A stretch of DNA of 64,000 nucleotides. Origin: Branchiostoma floridae. Taxonomy: Eukaryota > Chordata > Leptocardii > Amphioxiformes > Branchiostomatidae. A program made the translations under genes and the position numbers. The DNA lies in the NCBI RefSeq assembly GCF_000003815.2, contig NC_049990.1, positions 3,771,830 to 3,835,829 on the forward strand, given 5' to 3'. Shown one piece after another: positions 40,001-51,276 of the stretch. The notes under the pieces are model-generated. The model ran no database searches. It was given only the letters and a program-made list of their open reading frames with translations, and had not been told where the DNA came from. The first letter of the stretch is position 1; each line of letters starts with the position of its first letter.

Positions 40001-40612
40001 ACAACTGTGGAACAAACAAACAAAAAGATAAACAATATGGATGGATCATGGGTACTGCATGCTGAACCTTTCCTCACCCAGGTTGGTCCAGGCAGGTTAT
40101 GTTATTTCTATAATATAATATTTATTTATGATTTCCAAATATGTATTTCATCTTGCATCTTCAGTGCTGATATATTTGCCTGTGGGATCAGGAAGGGTTG
40201 CAAAGCAGTATGGGCAAGGGAGTGCAGTCTGCCATCTCAAGTTTACATAATTTGCATATAGTATGCATGTTATTCTCTTGCTGCTGCACCTTCATGGTTG
40301 AAAATGCACGTGCAACTGTTCGAGTTCCTTAATATGTTACTGACTTAAGCAGATAATACTGTCTATAGATAACAGCACTTATTGTCTTTTCCCCCTAAGC
40401 ACTGAAAGTACGACACTGCTACTAGTACTATGCGAGTGTTTTCAAAAGCGCGTGCGAGTGTGCTGTTGATGGGGGAGGGGGGCAGGCAGCTACCTCTCTG
40501 CAATGTACAAAGTTCCGTCTCCCAAGTTCTTCTCGCCGACGACAGCGACCGTGTTCTTCTCCGTGTGCCTCACGCCTTCTGTGGGAGGCGGCAAGTTGGT
40601 CAGAACCACCAT
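37061..40612 (-). CDS. CLNS1A: pICln (methylosome subunit), complete six-exon gene
   Basis: Minus-strand exons are 40612-40494, 39717-39581, 39201-39094, 38282-38199, 37762-37577 and 37134-37061 (TGA), giving 235 aa. Human pICln is 237 aa. All borders are GT/AG and the frame is continuous. The start is set by homology (MVVLTNLPPPTEG..GDGTLYIAES). Next come GFNLQYPSISLHAVSRD, an acidic loop, MTEVRFIPQD, MFQAMSGCQMLHPDPED, an acidic stretch, FEHLTEEGRATLAHLE, and the end EPMEVGQFDDADPEK. The PH-like domain and acidic loops of the family are present. pICln chaperones Sm proteins and presents them to PRMT5 in the cytosol during snRNP assembly. Partial copies of exons 2 and 3 lie in the introns. 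It is head to head with the ankyrin gene. Confidence 0.96.
38555..38655 (+). repeat. SINE-tail fragment
   Basis: GGGAAAGGCACTTTCAAGAC, CCTCACTTCACGAGGGTGAA and AATGAGTACC match the SINE tails at 9,640 and 14,376. It lies in CLNS1A intron 3. Confidence 0.6.
38727..38955 (-). pseudogene. Partial duplicate of CLNS1A exon 3 and its flank
   Basis: The part at 38898-38955 copies the 3' half of exon 3 (plus-strand TGTTGTCCTGGGGAATGAAG, then TCGTCATGTCAGCTTGG), with several substitutions and a lost donor. The neighbouring intron sequence (TTACTGTTGCTGGTCACCAT, GGACTGCAAACCAGTA) is also repeated at about 38,958-39,070. About 230 bp was therefore duplicated in tandem across the exon/intron border. Confidence 0.8.
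39753..40094 (-). pseudogene. Four extra copies of the CLNS1A exon 2 acceptor and 5' half
   Basis: Beside the true exon 2 (39581-39717), copies of its first roughly 56 nt with the (TTTG)n tract and CCACAG acceptor lie at about 39753-39810, 39855-39911, 39948-40004 and 40036-40094. The last has lost its acceptor. Shared plus-strand words are GGTTGAACCC, TTGGTCCA.GCTACACA and CTGTGGAAC. The period is about 93-101 bp. None has the exon's 3' part or donor. Confidence 0.92.
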
Positions 40613-41043
40613 TTTCTCGTCTTTTCCTCGCCACACGTGCTCAAAACACAAAGAAAACGTTTCCCGCGACGCTTCCAGAGATGTAACCTCTGACCTCAGG
40701 TAACCACTGTTACAAAATGTCCGCCTGTAAAATATATGCAATATTTTGCTTACCAGGATAAAAATGTAACCAAACATCTTGAATAATGAATATTATAAAT
40801 ACAATTAATAAGAATGAAGATTATTTAACATTTTCGATAATTATCTAAGTTTTAAATGTGTATCTTTTGTCATACAAATCAGGCACCTATAAAATCGCAA
40901 CTACCGCCCTTTGTTTACCCTAGCACAGAAAGTACAGAAAGGGGCTGAACCATCAGAGACCAAAGACACGAAATTTTGTCCTTTTTTCCTGGTTTTGTTT
41001 CAGGTTTTTGCAGCACTTTTTGTAGGAGCAAGACGGAAGAACC
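40613..41043. promoter_or_regulatory. Putative bidirectional promoter, CLNS1A / ankyrin gene
   Basis: Only 431 bp separate the two divergent start codons. Near the CLNS1A start are a CACGTG E-box (about 40,636) and TTTCCCGC (about 40,669), which resembles an E2F site. No TATA box is evident. The bidirectional role is inferred from arrangement alone. Confidence 0.45.
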
Positions 41044-44000
41044 ATGGCACAAGGATTTGGAGAAAGGATGAAGATGCTAAGGCTTGCTGAAGACGTTCTT
41101 GAAGCGATGAAGAAAAGTGTAGAGGAGAATTGTGACAAGAGGTGACTAAATTATTGAAATTTTCTACAAGGGTCTTGGAGATCAATCTGACAACTTTTGG
41201 TGGGCTCAGGTTAACTTATGATGGCTACTTGTGGTAACCTATATGTTAGTTGAACTTATAGTCGTATGCATTTCAGGTAACAGGTCTGCAGCTTGCATAC
41301 AAAAACTGAAATTGTAGGTTAACAAAAATTAGAAACCGTTAGCCACCCACCGACAATTTTTTTACAGATAAAAATTAGCCATTTGAAAGTGTTTATTTTT
41401 TCAAGGCCAGCAAGAAAATTGCAGGAACCTGCATATAAATAGTCTTGATTGTTGCAATGGGTAGGAAGAAATTAAGAAACTCTGTGATAGACAGGCTCTG
41501 TGTGAATGAGTGAGTGAGCAAGATCTCGAATGTGTGAGCAAGCTATTGAGTGAGTGTGTGTGTGAGTGAGTGTATAAGTGAGTGAGTACTAGTGAGTGAG
41601 TGAGTGTATAAGTGAGTACTAGTGAGTGAGTGAGTGAGTGAGAGAGTAAGTGAGTGTATAAGTGAGTGAGTACTAGTGAGTGAGTGAGTGTATAAGTGAG
41701 TACTAGTGAGTGAGTGAGTGAGTGAGAGAGTGAGTGAGTGTATAAGTGAGTGAGTACTAGTGAGTGAGTGAGTGAGTGAGAGAGGGAGTGAGTGAGTGAA
41801 TGAATGAGAGTGATTTTACATGTCGGTGTCAGAGTGGGTGACTACTACTAGTAAGCGAGTGAGTTACACTTCTCTTGTCAAGATAAGACTCGTAACATTT
41901 GAGTCTTTCACCTCCCAACGACAAAGACAAGGACCTTAAGGAGTTAGGAGATAGCTGTATAGAATAGACACTTGTTACTTTTACTGTCTGTACCTTTGCA
42001 ATTAGCCTTCGAGGATGGATTTTCAAATAAATAAATCATAAATCATTCTCTTGTCAAGAAAGATAAGATTAGTAACATTTGACTTCTTTCACCTCCCAGC
42101 GACAAAGACAAGGACCTTAAGGAGTTTGACAGCCTGTTGAAGGAGTCTTCAGGTGAGAAGCACTTCTCGGAGTCTGCCGGATACGTCTTACACCACGCTG
42201 CTTACCACAACCTGCCGGCCTGGGGCGAGAGACTTCTTAAACATGGCGCCAAGGTCAACTATCAAGGTGAGGTCAAAAGGGTTGAACAACTAGACAAAGT
42301 AAAAGCAATTACCTTGCTGTCCCAAACCCCCAGCAAGAAACCCTCAGAAGAGCATCTGGAAGTGGAACAGTCTATCACCAGACATACGCACAGTCCCAAC
42401 TCTGGCAGCACGAAATAAATAGACTCAAATCATGTCTCTCGCTATTATTTGTTTTGTACCATGTATGTAAAGTTAGGCATATAAGACTCATTAGGACTTT
42501 AAACTGTGTCTCTGTTATTATATACGCTCAGAATGAAAGAAGTGTTCTTGTCCATTTGTAATAAATGTAACAAATTATGATAGTACAGCATTATACCGTA
42601 TATTCAGTCCCTGTACTAGTGGCTCATTCTACAAGAAATTATTGTTGCCTTTTATTTACATGTAGGTCTTAATCTTGTTTTGAGATGTTTGTGGAATGAG
42701 GTAGACCGCAAATGCCTTGTCCTAAGCTGCACCATAATCTGTTTTTATACCCAACATAATTCACACAGCGCCTACATGTGGTATCCATGGCATTCTGCAG
42801 GTATTTTGTACCAAATAGCCTCAGCTACCAGGGTCGATAATTCCACCGCCTCAGATATGTAACATTGTCATGGCAACATTAATCATGGGACGTATGGCAG
42901 GGTAGTTTTGGTAGCAACAGTGAAATGCATTTGCTGTTGGTCGGTAACAAGAGATGTTTGGGGATATTTTATAAGTGTGAATAACAAAGAAACAAATAAA
43001 GGGAATCTTAGTTGGCATTTTGAATGAAAATGTACTTCCGAGTTCAACAGCCTATGCAAGTTTGAAATGTTTTTTTTTTTCCATTTTCTGCAATTTTAGG
43101 TAATTAATGATGTAGAGTCAGCTTGCCAAATTTCATGGTTGAAGTTTTTACTAGTAATACAACCATGTCTCGAACAATGTGCAGTGGATATGTCCAACCC
43201 TGCTTAATGAAGTGAAAGGCTTATCTTCCACTGGTTTTGACACAAAGAACAGAGCTATTCACAGTGCCTACAGGTTCAACATACCATGCAGCTCTGCGTG
43301 GCAAGTACAATTAACAATGGACATACAAAATGTACTTGTCTTATTTGCAAAAGAAAGCCAAGCCAATATATAACCCAATAGTTGAATACACCTGTCAACT
43401 TATGAAGGCCCTAAACTGGAAAAATATTAACAGGTTTTTGCAAACATGTAAATCATCAATGTGAACAGTCACCCCCTACTAAGTAATAGTGCCCTGTACA
43501 ATCATAACAATACTGTAAATGCAGAAATGTTCGCGGTGGATTAATGTTCGCGGTTTTTGCGGTGACCACTTCACCGCGAACTTAAAACCACCGCGAACAT
43601 TTTTCTATTATTGTCTTAGACTGCAGTCTATGGTGTTACCGCGAACTTAAATCCACCGCAAAAAGTCCATTTTCCCGCTACCGCGAAATTAAATTCCCGC
43701 AAACTTAAATGCATTATTTCTCTAAAATAGCCCTACCTATTTAGTCATGAAATTGTTTGTTGACATTACAATAGACCTATTCTACTATGGATTGGCCAGG
43801 ATATCTTAAGGGCCAGGTTCTCTGCTGCTTGGGTAGTCTTTCACCCGGTAGGAGTTTTAAGCTGTACCGTGTCAAACAACCACCATGTGCAAAGCATTTC
43901 CTAGTGAGCTCTGTCTGCCCCGGCCCAAAGATGACAAGAAAGCTTGGCCAAAGATAGCCCAGCCAAAAAATGGTAGACTGGATGCCAGGGTAGCATGCTT

Positions 44001-47000
44001 TCTGAGAAATTAAATGAAATAATCCCTTGTGAAGCTATGTCATACAGTAGACACATACTGCAAAACATTTTTATTGTGATACACACAGGAGATATTTCCT
44101 CTTCTGGTGTGTGTGTTTCACCTGTGTTTCACTTGTGTTTCCCCTGAGTTTTGACTATTGAACTGTATCATCTTCACACTGCAGAGCCAGAGAAGGAGGA
44201 CACTCCCCTGCACAGAGCAGTGGAGAATGGGAACCTGGAGATGGTGGATCTGCTCATCAAGTATGGGGCAGACATCAACATGCAGAACAAGGTGGGATTA
44301 GGCTGGCTTGCATCTTGGGTGGGGTAGGGATTGTATACCCAAGAATAATTTCATCAGGTTGGTACTGTCATAGGATGTAAAGAGCTTCTAAAAAGCACCA
44401 CCTGCATTGGTTACATAAAGCAGTGAGAGGCAGAAGTCCAATTAGAAGCTCTGAGGAAGGTGTGAAGGAATAGGCATCAAAACTTCAGCAAGTAATTTAA
44501 CAGTTACTGGTTGTATGAAAGAAAACTGCACTATCGTTATATTAGTAGTTGTATAGTTCTCTGCTTTGTGATTCTTTCCATAATATGTCTACTCTCATGT
44601 CTAACAGTGCTTCCTTTAAAAGTAGTAATTAAATGTCCGTCCATCTATTTGAAAGCATGCCATTGAACATGTGGATATGAGGTTATAGTCTACGAGATAA
44701 TTGACTACAAGTCTTCAACTCTATATATTACATGATTACATACAGAAGATAAATCAGGACCAGTTGAATAGTCTGCATGAAAATCACACTCCCAGCAGCC
44801 CTCCCTACAGTGGAGTCATTAACCCCAGCCAGCGAGAGATGTAAACACAGGTTCCAGTAGAGGTGGATGAACATTGACCTTACTCTATTTCTTTGCCAAC
44901 ATAGGAAGGTACAGCTCCCATCCATGTAGCAGTATCCAGACATGGCCTGTCCGGCTGTCTACAGAGTCTGATATCCTCCGGTGCTGACCTACAGCTGATC
45001 GAGACCAGCTCGGAGCTCAGTCCACTGGGGAAGGCCCTGGATGAGTGGGTGGGTAAATAGGGCAGACATCACAGTTAAGTTGTGCAGTAGAGGGCACAAA
45101 ATGGGAATATGATTATAGTGCCAAATGAAAGCCTTGAAAATCGTTCTTTTCCTCGAAACTTTTGGCCCAATCTGTAGACTTTTTTTAGGTAGAAGGAACA
45201 GGTAGGGTCTAAGCTTTCCCTGTATACTGGTATTACCTAGTCATGAATTCACGAATCAGCTCTATGTAGCCACATAAACTCTATGTGCACTTGACCTAAT
45301 GCTGAGGGAGGGATTGCTCTTATTTAGATTGGGCCTCCCAGACTGCCTGGAGCCACTGGGCTGGGTGTCTGTCAACCACAGACGGTGGCTACAAAGGTTT
45401 CAAAGAAACAAGAAGACCTGCCCCCCTTACCTTATTTGTCAGGAGTTCCCCTAGAGTCAGACTTTCATGTGCCAGGATTCCCTCTTTATTCACAATTAAT
45501 GTAGCATTGCATAGATTGATACAGTCAAAATGCTGTTACTTTGTATTGAAAATAAGTGTAACGGTCCAAAAATAAGCGTAGTGGTCCAAGATTATAGCGT
45601 AAAGACCCGTAACACTAGTTTGCACTAGCTAGAACCCTAATGATAATAATCTTAGTTTAAATGCCACACTTCTTGTTGGGTTCTGAAATCACATGTAACT
45701 TATTGGTCGCGGTCAATTGATCAGCATTTTCTCTATAGTGGCCACCTGTCTATAGTGGCCACTTTTCCACAGTCCCTTGAATGGCCGCTATAGAGAGGTT
45801 TGACTGTATTTAGATGCATTTCTTCCAGGTTGTCCAGCCACACCCCACCAACAACCTTCAGCAGATCCGGCTGCTGCTGGAGTCCGGCTGTGATGTCACC
45901 AAGGTGGAGAAGGAACCCGGCGACGCCACAGCCTTCTCCTTCATCCTTACAGAGATGTCACGTGGGCAACTGGAGGTCTGTGTTTGTTTCTATCTGTATC
46001 TATATAGCCGGTATAACTGACCTTCGTCGTAACACACCAGCTTCTGTATCTGTATAATCTGTATAGTCGGTTAACCGCCCTTTGGCGTAACACACCAGCT
46101 TCTGTATCTGTATCTATATAGCTGGTATAACCAACCTTTGGCGTAACATTTTGTCTTTGTCTTTCTTTGTATATGGAACCCATACTGTTGTGGCATATTC
46201 AAGGTTTGGTCTTACCAGTGATGTGTATGCAATTATCAGTTGATACATGTAAGTTGACCAGTTTATTAGTCATCTTGCACATCATACAAAGTTTGGATAT
46301 TTTCCTTCTGTCTTCAAGTGACATCCACTGCAGTTCTGTTTTCATTTTGGGTGTCATGTTATACTGAGTCTCGTCAATGAAGAGATTCTATACACCACTA
46401 TCTTAGAACAATGCTCCCATTATTAACCTTACATGTAACCTGAGACGTGGCACACAGCTATGCGTGTAATATGATAGAGTCAGATCATGTTTCTTCACTC
46501 ATGTCGCTCATATCGGATAGCAGCTAGCTATTTTCTTTCAGGAGATTGCAATAAGCTGAGAGTGACATTTCCTTGATAATACAGGTCGATGCCGCGTACA
46601 AACTCGTGGAGCTCCTGCTGGAACACGGGATGGACCCGGACGCGACAGATGCAGAGTTCTTCACGCTCCTGTACTACTCGACACTCGACAATAGACATAA
46701 CATTCCTCCTGGCAGCTTGGGAGGCTGAATTGCGAGGATATTAGTAGTATTACAATAATCATACAAAAATTGTTGTCAGACCAGCTCTCAAGGTTGTCAA
46801 GTTCAGTCTGGAGGGATGTTGCTGATCTTATCTTGCTGTCAACATACTTTCAGTGAGAGTTAAAGGTTTTACGTCATTAATCATTACAAAATGAAAAAAT
46901 GTCGTTTTTCACATCCTACAGGTCGATGCCGCGTACAAACTCGTAGAGCTCCTGCTGGAACACGGGATGGACCCAGACGCGACGGACGCGGAGTTCTTCA

Positions 47001-48064
47001 CGCTCCTGTACTACTCCACGCTCGGACTCGACGACTACTTCCCATTGGTCAGGCTCCTGCTGAACTACGGCGCCGACCCGCTCATCAACACCTCGCTGAG
47101 AGCAACGAAGTACGAGTGGATCGTGGTGGCCTTGCTGGACTGCACGTCAGACCAGGTACGTTGTGTTAGTTCCAAAGCTCAGTTCAATAGTCAAACCTCA
47201 GGGGAAGCACACCATGCAGAAGAGGAGATACATGCATCTCCTATGCTTGCTTTGGAGGATGTATATCGGAAAGGTTTTCTTGTTGCCAATTATAAACTGT
47301 GAATGATATCCAATGTGTTTCTATTGTCAGTGTTTTATTTAATGAATGTAATTATTTAATGAATGTAATCAATCACTCCTGGTAGAAGAGCACACTGTCT
47401 TCTGCAGACAGCAGGCTGGCAGGTCCTTGTGTTTCCGTAGGTGAAGTAGTTGGTCACAGATATTAGCTATGATTCTATTGGCTTTTGCAGGTGTATCCTT
47501 CCGTCAAACAGTGGACCAGTATAAAACCGTCTTTTTTTTGTTGGACTGGTCTAGCGTGCGTAGTCTAGTATTTATTGACCCTGTCTTTGGACCAGGAGGT
47601 AGTAACCTGTGGTACATAATCTCTTCCATCTTTGTGGTTTATAGGTAACAATTTCTTGTAGTGAAGAGATGGAGAGTAAATATTGATAGATAACAATTTG
47701 TTTTCACCAGGTGACAGACAATGCAGACATGAGGGACTTCGGTCCAGCAAGGAGGATGCTGCAGCTGCTCATCGATGGTGTGGACCGCTTCAGGTGGAGT
47801 GAGGAGATGGAGAAGAAGCTGGAGGGAATGAAGGAGGAGTTCTTCAGCGAGAACTCAGAGGAGGATGGAGAGATGACCGAGAGCAAGGATGCCCTGGTGA
47901 AGCTCTGCGATTGGCTGAGGTCGGTCGGGCAGAACCCGCGGGAGCTGAAGCATCTTGCGAGATGCCAGGTGAGGAAGTCCTTGGGAAGGAAGGGCATCTT
48001 CAAGGGCGTACGGGGCCTTAACCTACAGGAAGACATCAGCAGTTACTTACTGATCAAGTCTTGA
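41044..48064 (+). CDS. Ankyrin-repeat protein with SOCS-box-like C-terminus (ASB-like)
   Basis: Exons are 41044-41141, 42100-42266, 44185-44291, 44905-45048, 45829-45975, 46922-47155 and 47711-48064 (TGA), giving 416 aa. All borders are GT/AG; introns 3-6 are in phase 0. Ankyrin units are clear at about 94-124 (DTPLHRAVENGNLEMVDLLI) and 126-158 (TAPIHVAV..SSGADL). Looser units follow (IRLLLESGCDV, LLLEHGMDPDA, VRLLLNYGADPLI). Residues 375-414 (NPRELKHLARCQVRKSLG.. ending ISSYLLI) fit a SOCS box, where the BC-box cysteine position is Ala382 and the Cul5-box proline motif is missing. ASB proteins recruit Elongin B/C and Cullin 5 to ubiquitinate targets. Whether this one binds them is uncertain. 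Two exons have partial duplicates. Confidence 0.88.
41515..41810 (+). repeat. GTGA microsatellite with higher-order repeat
   Basis: (GTGA)n runs are interrupted by TATAAGTGAGTGAGTACTA in a repeating pattern of roughly 55-75 bp. It lies in intron 1 of the ankyrin gene. Confidence 0.9.
41870..41945 (+). pseudogene. Partial duplicate of ankyrin-gene exon 2 start
   Basis: TTCTCTTGTCAAG through CGACAAAGACAAGGACCTTA and AGGAGTT copies 42,046-42,126, with the acceptor AG changed to AA. Between the two copies lies about 100 bp that looks like a retroelement 3' end (GCAATTAGCCTTCGAGGATG, tail AAATAAATAAATCATAAAT). The duplication may thus be a long target-site duplication. Confidence 0.85.
43513..43716. 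mobile_element. TA-flanked MITE, copy 2
   Basis: It starts TA + CTGTAAATGCAGAAATGTTC and is inverted relative to copies 1 and 3. The interior shows the same CCGCGAACTTAAA blocks. The far terminus is decayed (AAATGCATTA). It lies in intron 2 of the ankyrin gene. Confidence 0.8.
44340..44530. mobile_element. Diverged MITE (CACCTGCTGACGTTTT family)
   Basis: AATTTCATCAGGTTGGTA and AATTAGAAGCTCTGAGGAAG match, in reverse, the family at 21,605 and 60,553. It lies in intron 3 of the ankyrin gene. Confidence 0.6.
45990..46155. repeat. Tandem repeat related to 7,968-8,085
   Basis: Three imperfect units carry CTGTATCTATATAGC, GGTATAAC and GGCGTAACACACCAGCTT. The reverse complement of one unit sits inside the MITE at 7,943. 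It lies in intron 5 of the ankyrin gene, starting about 15 bp after the exon. Confidence 0.75.
46581..46690 (+). pseudogene. Truncated duplicate of ankyrin-gene exon 6
   Basis: ACAG then GTCGATGCCGCGTACAAACT copies the acceptor and first about 100 nt of exon 6 (46922) with mostly synonymous changes (GTG/GTA, CCG/CCA, ACA/ACG, GAT/GAC). It then diverges at ACACTCGAC into unrelated sequence, which reads on about 16 codons to a TGA. It has no clear donor. If it were spliced as a terminal exon, the protein would lose everything after the fourth ankyrin unit. Confidence 0.88.
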
Positions 48065-48600
48065 GCTTAAATCTTCTGAGAAGATGTGTATTTTAAATGC
48101 TGGGAAAGTGTTATGGTCCAAGACATTCCACACCACTACTGGGTGATTATAACCTGTATATGTGGCAGATTTTAAATGCTGGGAAAGTGTTATGGTCCAA
48201 GGTAGAGTTTTCATACCACTATTAGGGTATATAGGGTACAATATAACCTGTACATGTGGTAGAAATGAGGAAAAGATGTTGAAAATTGAGCTCAGGCTTC
48301 TGAAGATGTTTATTTTAAATGCTGGGAAAGTGTTATGGTCCAAATGTTTTCACAGTACCATAGGTGAATATAACCTATATACTATTAGGTGGTAGAAATG
48401 AGGTAAAGATGTTTATTTTCCAAGCTGGGAATGTATTGAGGGCCAAGAGTTTCCAGGTTTGATGCCACATCAGTGTGACTGTAACATGTATATTTGGTAG
48501 ACATGAGGAAAAGATGTTCAGAATTTGGCACAAAGTTCTTCAATCAAATGTTTATTTTCCAAGCTGGGAATGTTTTCTGGTCCAAGAATTTTTACCACAG
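48065..48600 (+). repeat. 3' UTR tandem repeat, about five imperfect units
   Basis: TTTTAAATGCTGGGAAAGTG + TTATGGTCCAAG recurs at about 48,089, 48,170 and 48,310. A variant (TTATTTTCCAAGCTGGGAAT) occurs at about 48,410 and 48,548. Units are about 80-140 bp. The array starts at the stop codon of the ankyrin gene. An AATAAA at 48723 may end the transcript. Confidence 0.8.
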
Positions 48601-49202
48601 TTGCTACAGGATACAACCTGAGTGTATAAGATGTATAGCCAATCCTGGAAGAGTTAGAATCCATGCCAAGAATATGCTATGTCATTAACCAAAAACCTTC
48701 TCACAGCAAATAACTAACAGTTAATAAACTGCTACTACCTACAAGGGTTAACAGGGAATACTGGGTACTTTGTTATATCACAACACTTCACCAAATAACA
48801 GCACATAACCAAGAGACATAGTTTAAACAGGTACATGTTGCCTTTGTATGTTTAACCATTACGAATTTGTTTATCAGAAAACCAAAGATAAAGGCATGTA
48901 GTAATTACACGCAGGGTTTTCCCTATAAGAACTTGTCATTCCAGAGTCTTATTTCTATTGATGTCAAGATTTAGGGCCTTTCTATCATGTTGGGTCTCAA
49001 ATGTGAAAGAAATTGAGTCAGGTCCAACCATGCTAGGAGGGGATCAAATGCTTGCTATGAGTACGAGGACAAAAATAATAAGAATAAAAATGCTAGTCAA
49101 TTACCATTAGCAGTGCTAACAAATGCTACACAAAATACTCAAAAAGGGTAATTAATGTTGTAAAAACAGGTAAAACTCTGAAAATAAGCTGAAGCCTAAA
49201 TA

Positions 49203-49410
49203 CTGTAAATGCATTTAAGTTCCTTGGGATTTAATTTCGCGGTAGCGGGAAAAGGGACTTTTCGCGTTGGATTTAAGTTTGCGGTAACTCCATAGACTGC
49301 AGTCTAATACCATAATAGAAAAATATTCGCGGTGGTTTTAAGTTCGCGGCGAAGTGGTCACCAAGAAAACCGCGAACATTAATCCACCACGAACATTTCT
49401 ACATTTACAG
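49203..49410. mobile_element. TA-flanked MITE, copy 3
   Basis: CTGTAAATGCATTTAAGTTC to ACATTTACAG, with TA on each side. Interior blocks TTCGCGGTAGCGGGAAAAG and TAGACTGCAGTCTA are shared with the other copies. Confidence 0.85.
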
Positions 49411-50514
49411 TAGTACATCTGCTTGGACATTAGATTCAATGGTGTGGTGGTTTCAATGTTCTTGATTTGTGCCTTCATAGAAGGAAAGAATTTCATGTAT
49501 ATGATGATAATAATAATAATAGACGATATAAAGTTCACGCTTGCAAGTTGTTTAAACCAAATTAATTCAAATGACTATTAATAGTGTAAAGTTGCAAATC
49601 ATAGAATAGTTGCAAATACTTGAAATTCTAAAGCAAGATAGAGTGATAGAGCTATTAAAGAGTGTACTATTACTATTAATGTATATTCACCGATTGTTAA
49701 AGTTTGTGAACTAGTAGTGATATTCAATCTGATTTGTTTATACTTTTAATGAATTTTGTGTTTTGTTACTGTAAAGAATTTGAGTACTGTACAGTGTAGT
49801 TAGGTTTTATGCTGAGTGCAGTGAATTGTGAATTTTCATTGTAGCTAAAGTGTGACAAAGAGACCAAAATTTAAGCCTTTAAATAAGATAATGCAATTGT
49901 AGGCATTTGTAGTGGTGCCTAAACGTTCATATCTGCACTAATAAGGATTGTGTTGTTTTCATCAACAAATTTCATAGGGACAAAACTTCTTAGCGCCACC
50001 ATAACAGAAAGGAAAGTACACAGAACATTCTCTCATCATAAATCAAGAATTGAGCTCTATTGTATACAGTTGATGTAACCAAAACTACCAAATTCAGTGT
50101 TATGTAGGAAGATTTGAATTGTTTGTCACTTCAGATTTTCCAGTGGACAAGCCAAAGAAGAAAGGACCAAATGCACAACTTGTTGAGCTATTTGTGTACA
50201 TATAGTAAAAAGAAACAGCCAGTTTGTTTTAATATGTAGCACAGTGTAGAATGTTTATTCTGCCAGTGTTGTGTTTGAGCAATTTTTTTGCACGTAAGTA
50301 CTAAACAAGTCCCATCACATGTAACATACGTTTTGTTGCAGATGGACTAGCAATAAAGATTAGACCTATTTAGACAAACATCGTGGCATCATCTTCATTG
50401 TATTACGACTTTCCATTTTACAAAGTTTTGAAGTTTACTTTGGAAAATTTAGTTAATTCTCTTGTGTACATGTGTGTCAGTGCGTCTGTGCATTGAAGTG
50501 TGTGTGTGTATAAA

Positions 50515-50755
50515 CGGTGCAATGGCTAGGTGAGTAGAGTGTTCCCCTTGCATTCGGTAGGTCGTGAGTTCGATCCCGGGCCAAAAGACTGGGGAAAAAA
50601 TGGTACATGGTGCTTTCTCTGCGTAGCACTCAGCACTAATGAGGAAGAGTATGGAGCAGACTACCAGCGGACTAGCCTCCTGCTGGAGTGGCTTGCACAA
50701 ATGTATGGCCCAAGGGCTACAGAAATGGAGATGGGCGCCTCTATCTCAGCAACTG
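50515..50755 (+). repeat. tRNA-derived SINE (second family)
   Basis: A-box-like GCAATGGCTAGGTGAGTAG and B box GAGTTCGATCCCG (50566) are followed by a roughly 170-bp body containing GGCCCAAGGGCTACAGAAAT. That block recurs at 15,718. The 3' end runs into a TG microsatellite. Confidence 0.75.
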
Positions 50756-51110
50756 TTACAGATGTATGTGCAACTTGAACGTTGTGTGCGTGCACACGTG
50801 TGTGTGTATGTGTGTGTGTGTGCATGCATGCGCGTGGCTTTGTGTTGTGTGTGTGTGCATGCATGCGCGTGCCTTTGTGTTACATTGAAGACAGCACACC
50901 TTGAAGTACACGAGCACATGCATGTGACTCCGTTAGAAACGTATAGGCCAATCATTTTTCCTGAGGGCGCCAGTTGAACAATATGTATAACCATAATAGA
51001 TTTAGCATTTGTCCAGAGGTGCCGTCATTCGACCTACAGGTTGTTCATGGCCTATACCAAACGTACAGCCTATTGGTACTTTCGTAATGTAACATCGACT
51101 ATCATAATTC

Positions 51111-51276
51111 CACCAGGTGCCATAATACCACCACCTCAAAAAAACGTTAGTATAGAGGTCTTCCCAAGATTGTCTTGAACTGTAATACAATTCAGATGTT
51201 TAGGTGTTGAAGACAATCTTGAGAAGGCCTCTATAACAACGTTTTTTGAGGTGGCGGTATAATGACACCTGGTGGA
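51111..51276. repeat. Foldback element, arms about 65 bp
   Basis: CCACCAGGTGCCATAATACC.. on the left pairs with GGCGGTATAATGACACCTGG.. on the right. Inner blocks CAAGATTGTCTT and AAGACAATCTTG also pair. Confidence 0.85.

Noticed and set aside
50639-50977. Cys/Val-rich open frame
   Set aside because: It is a SINE body plus TG microsatellite.
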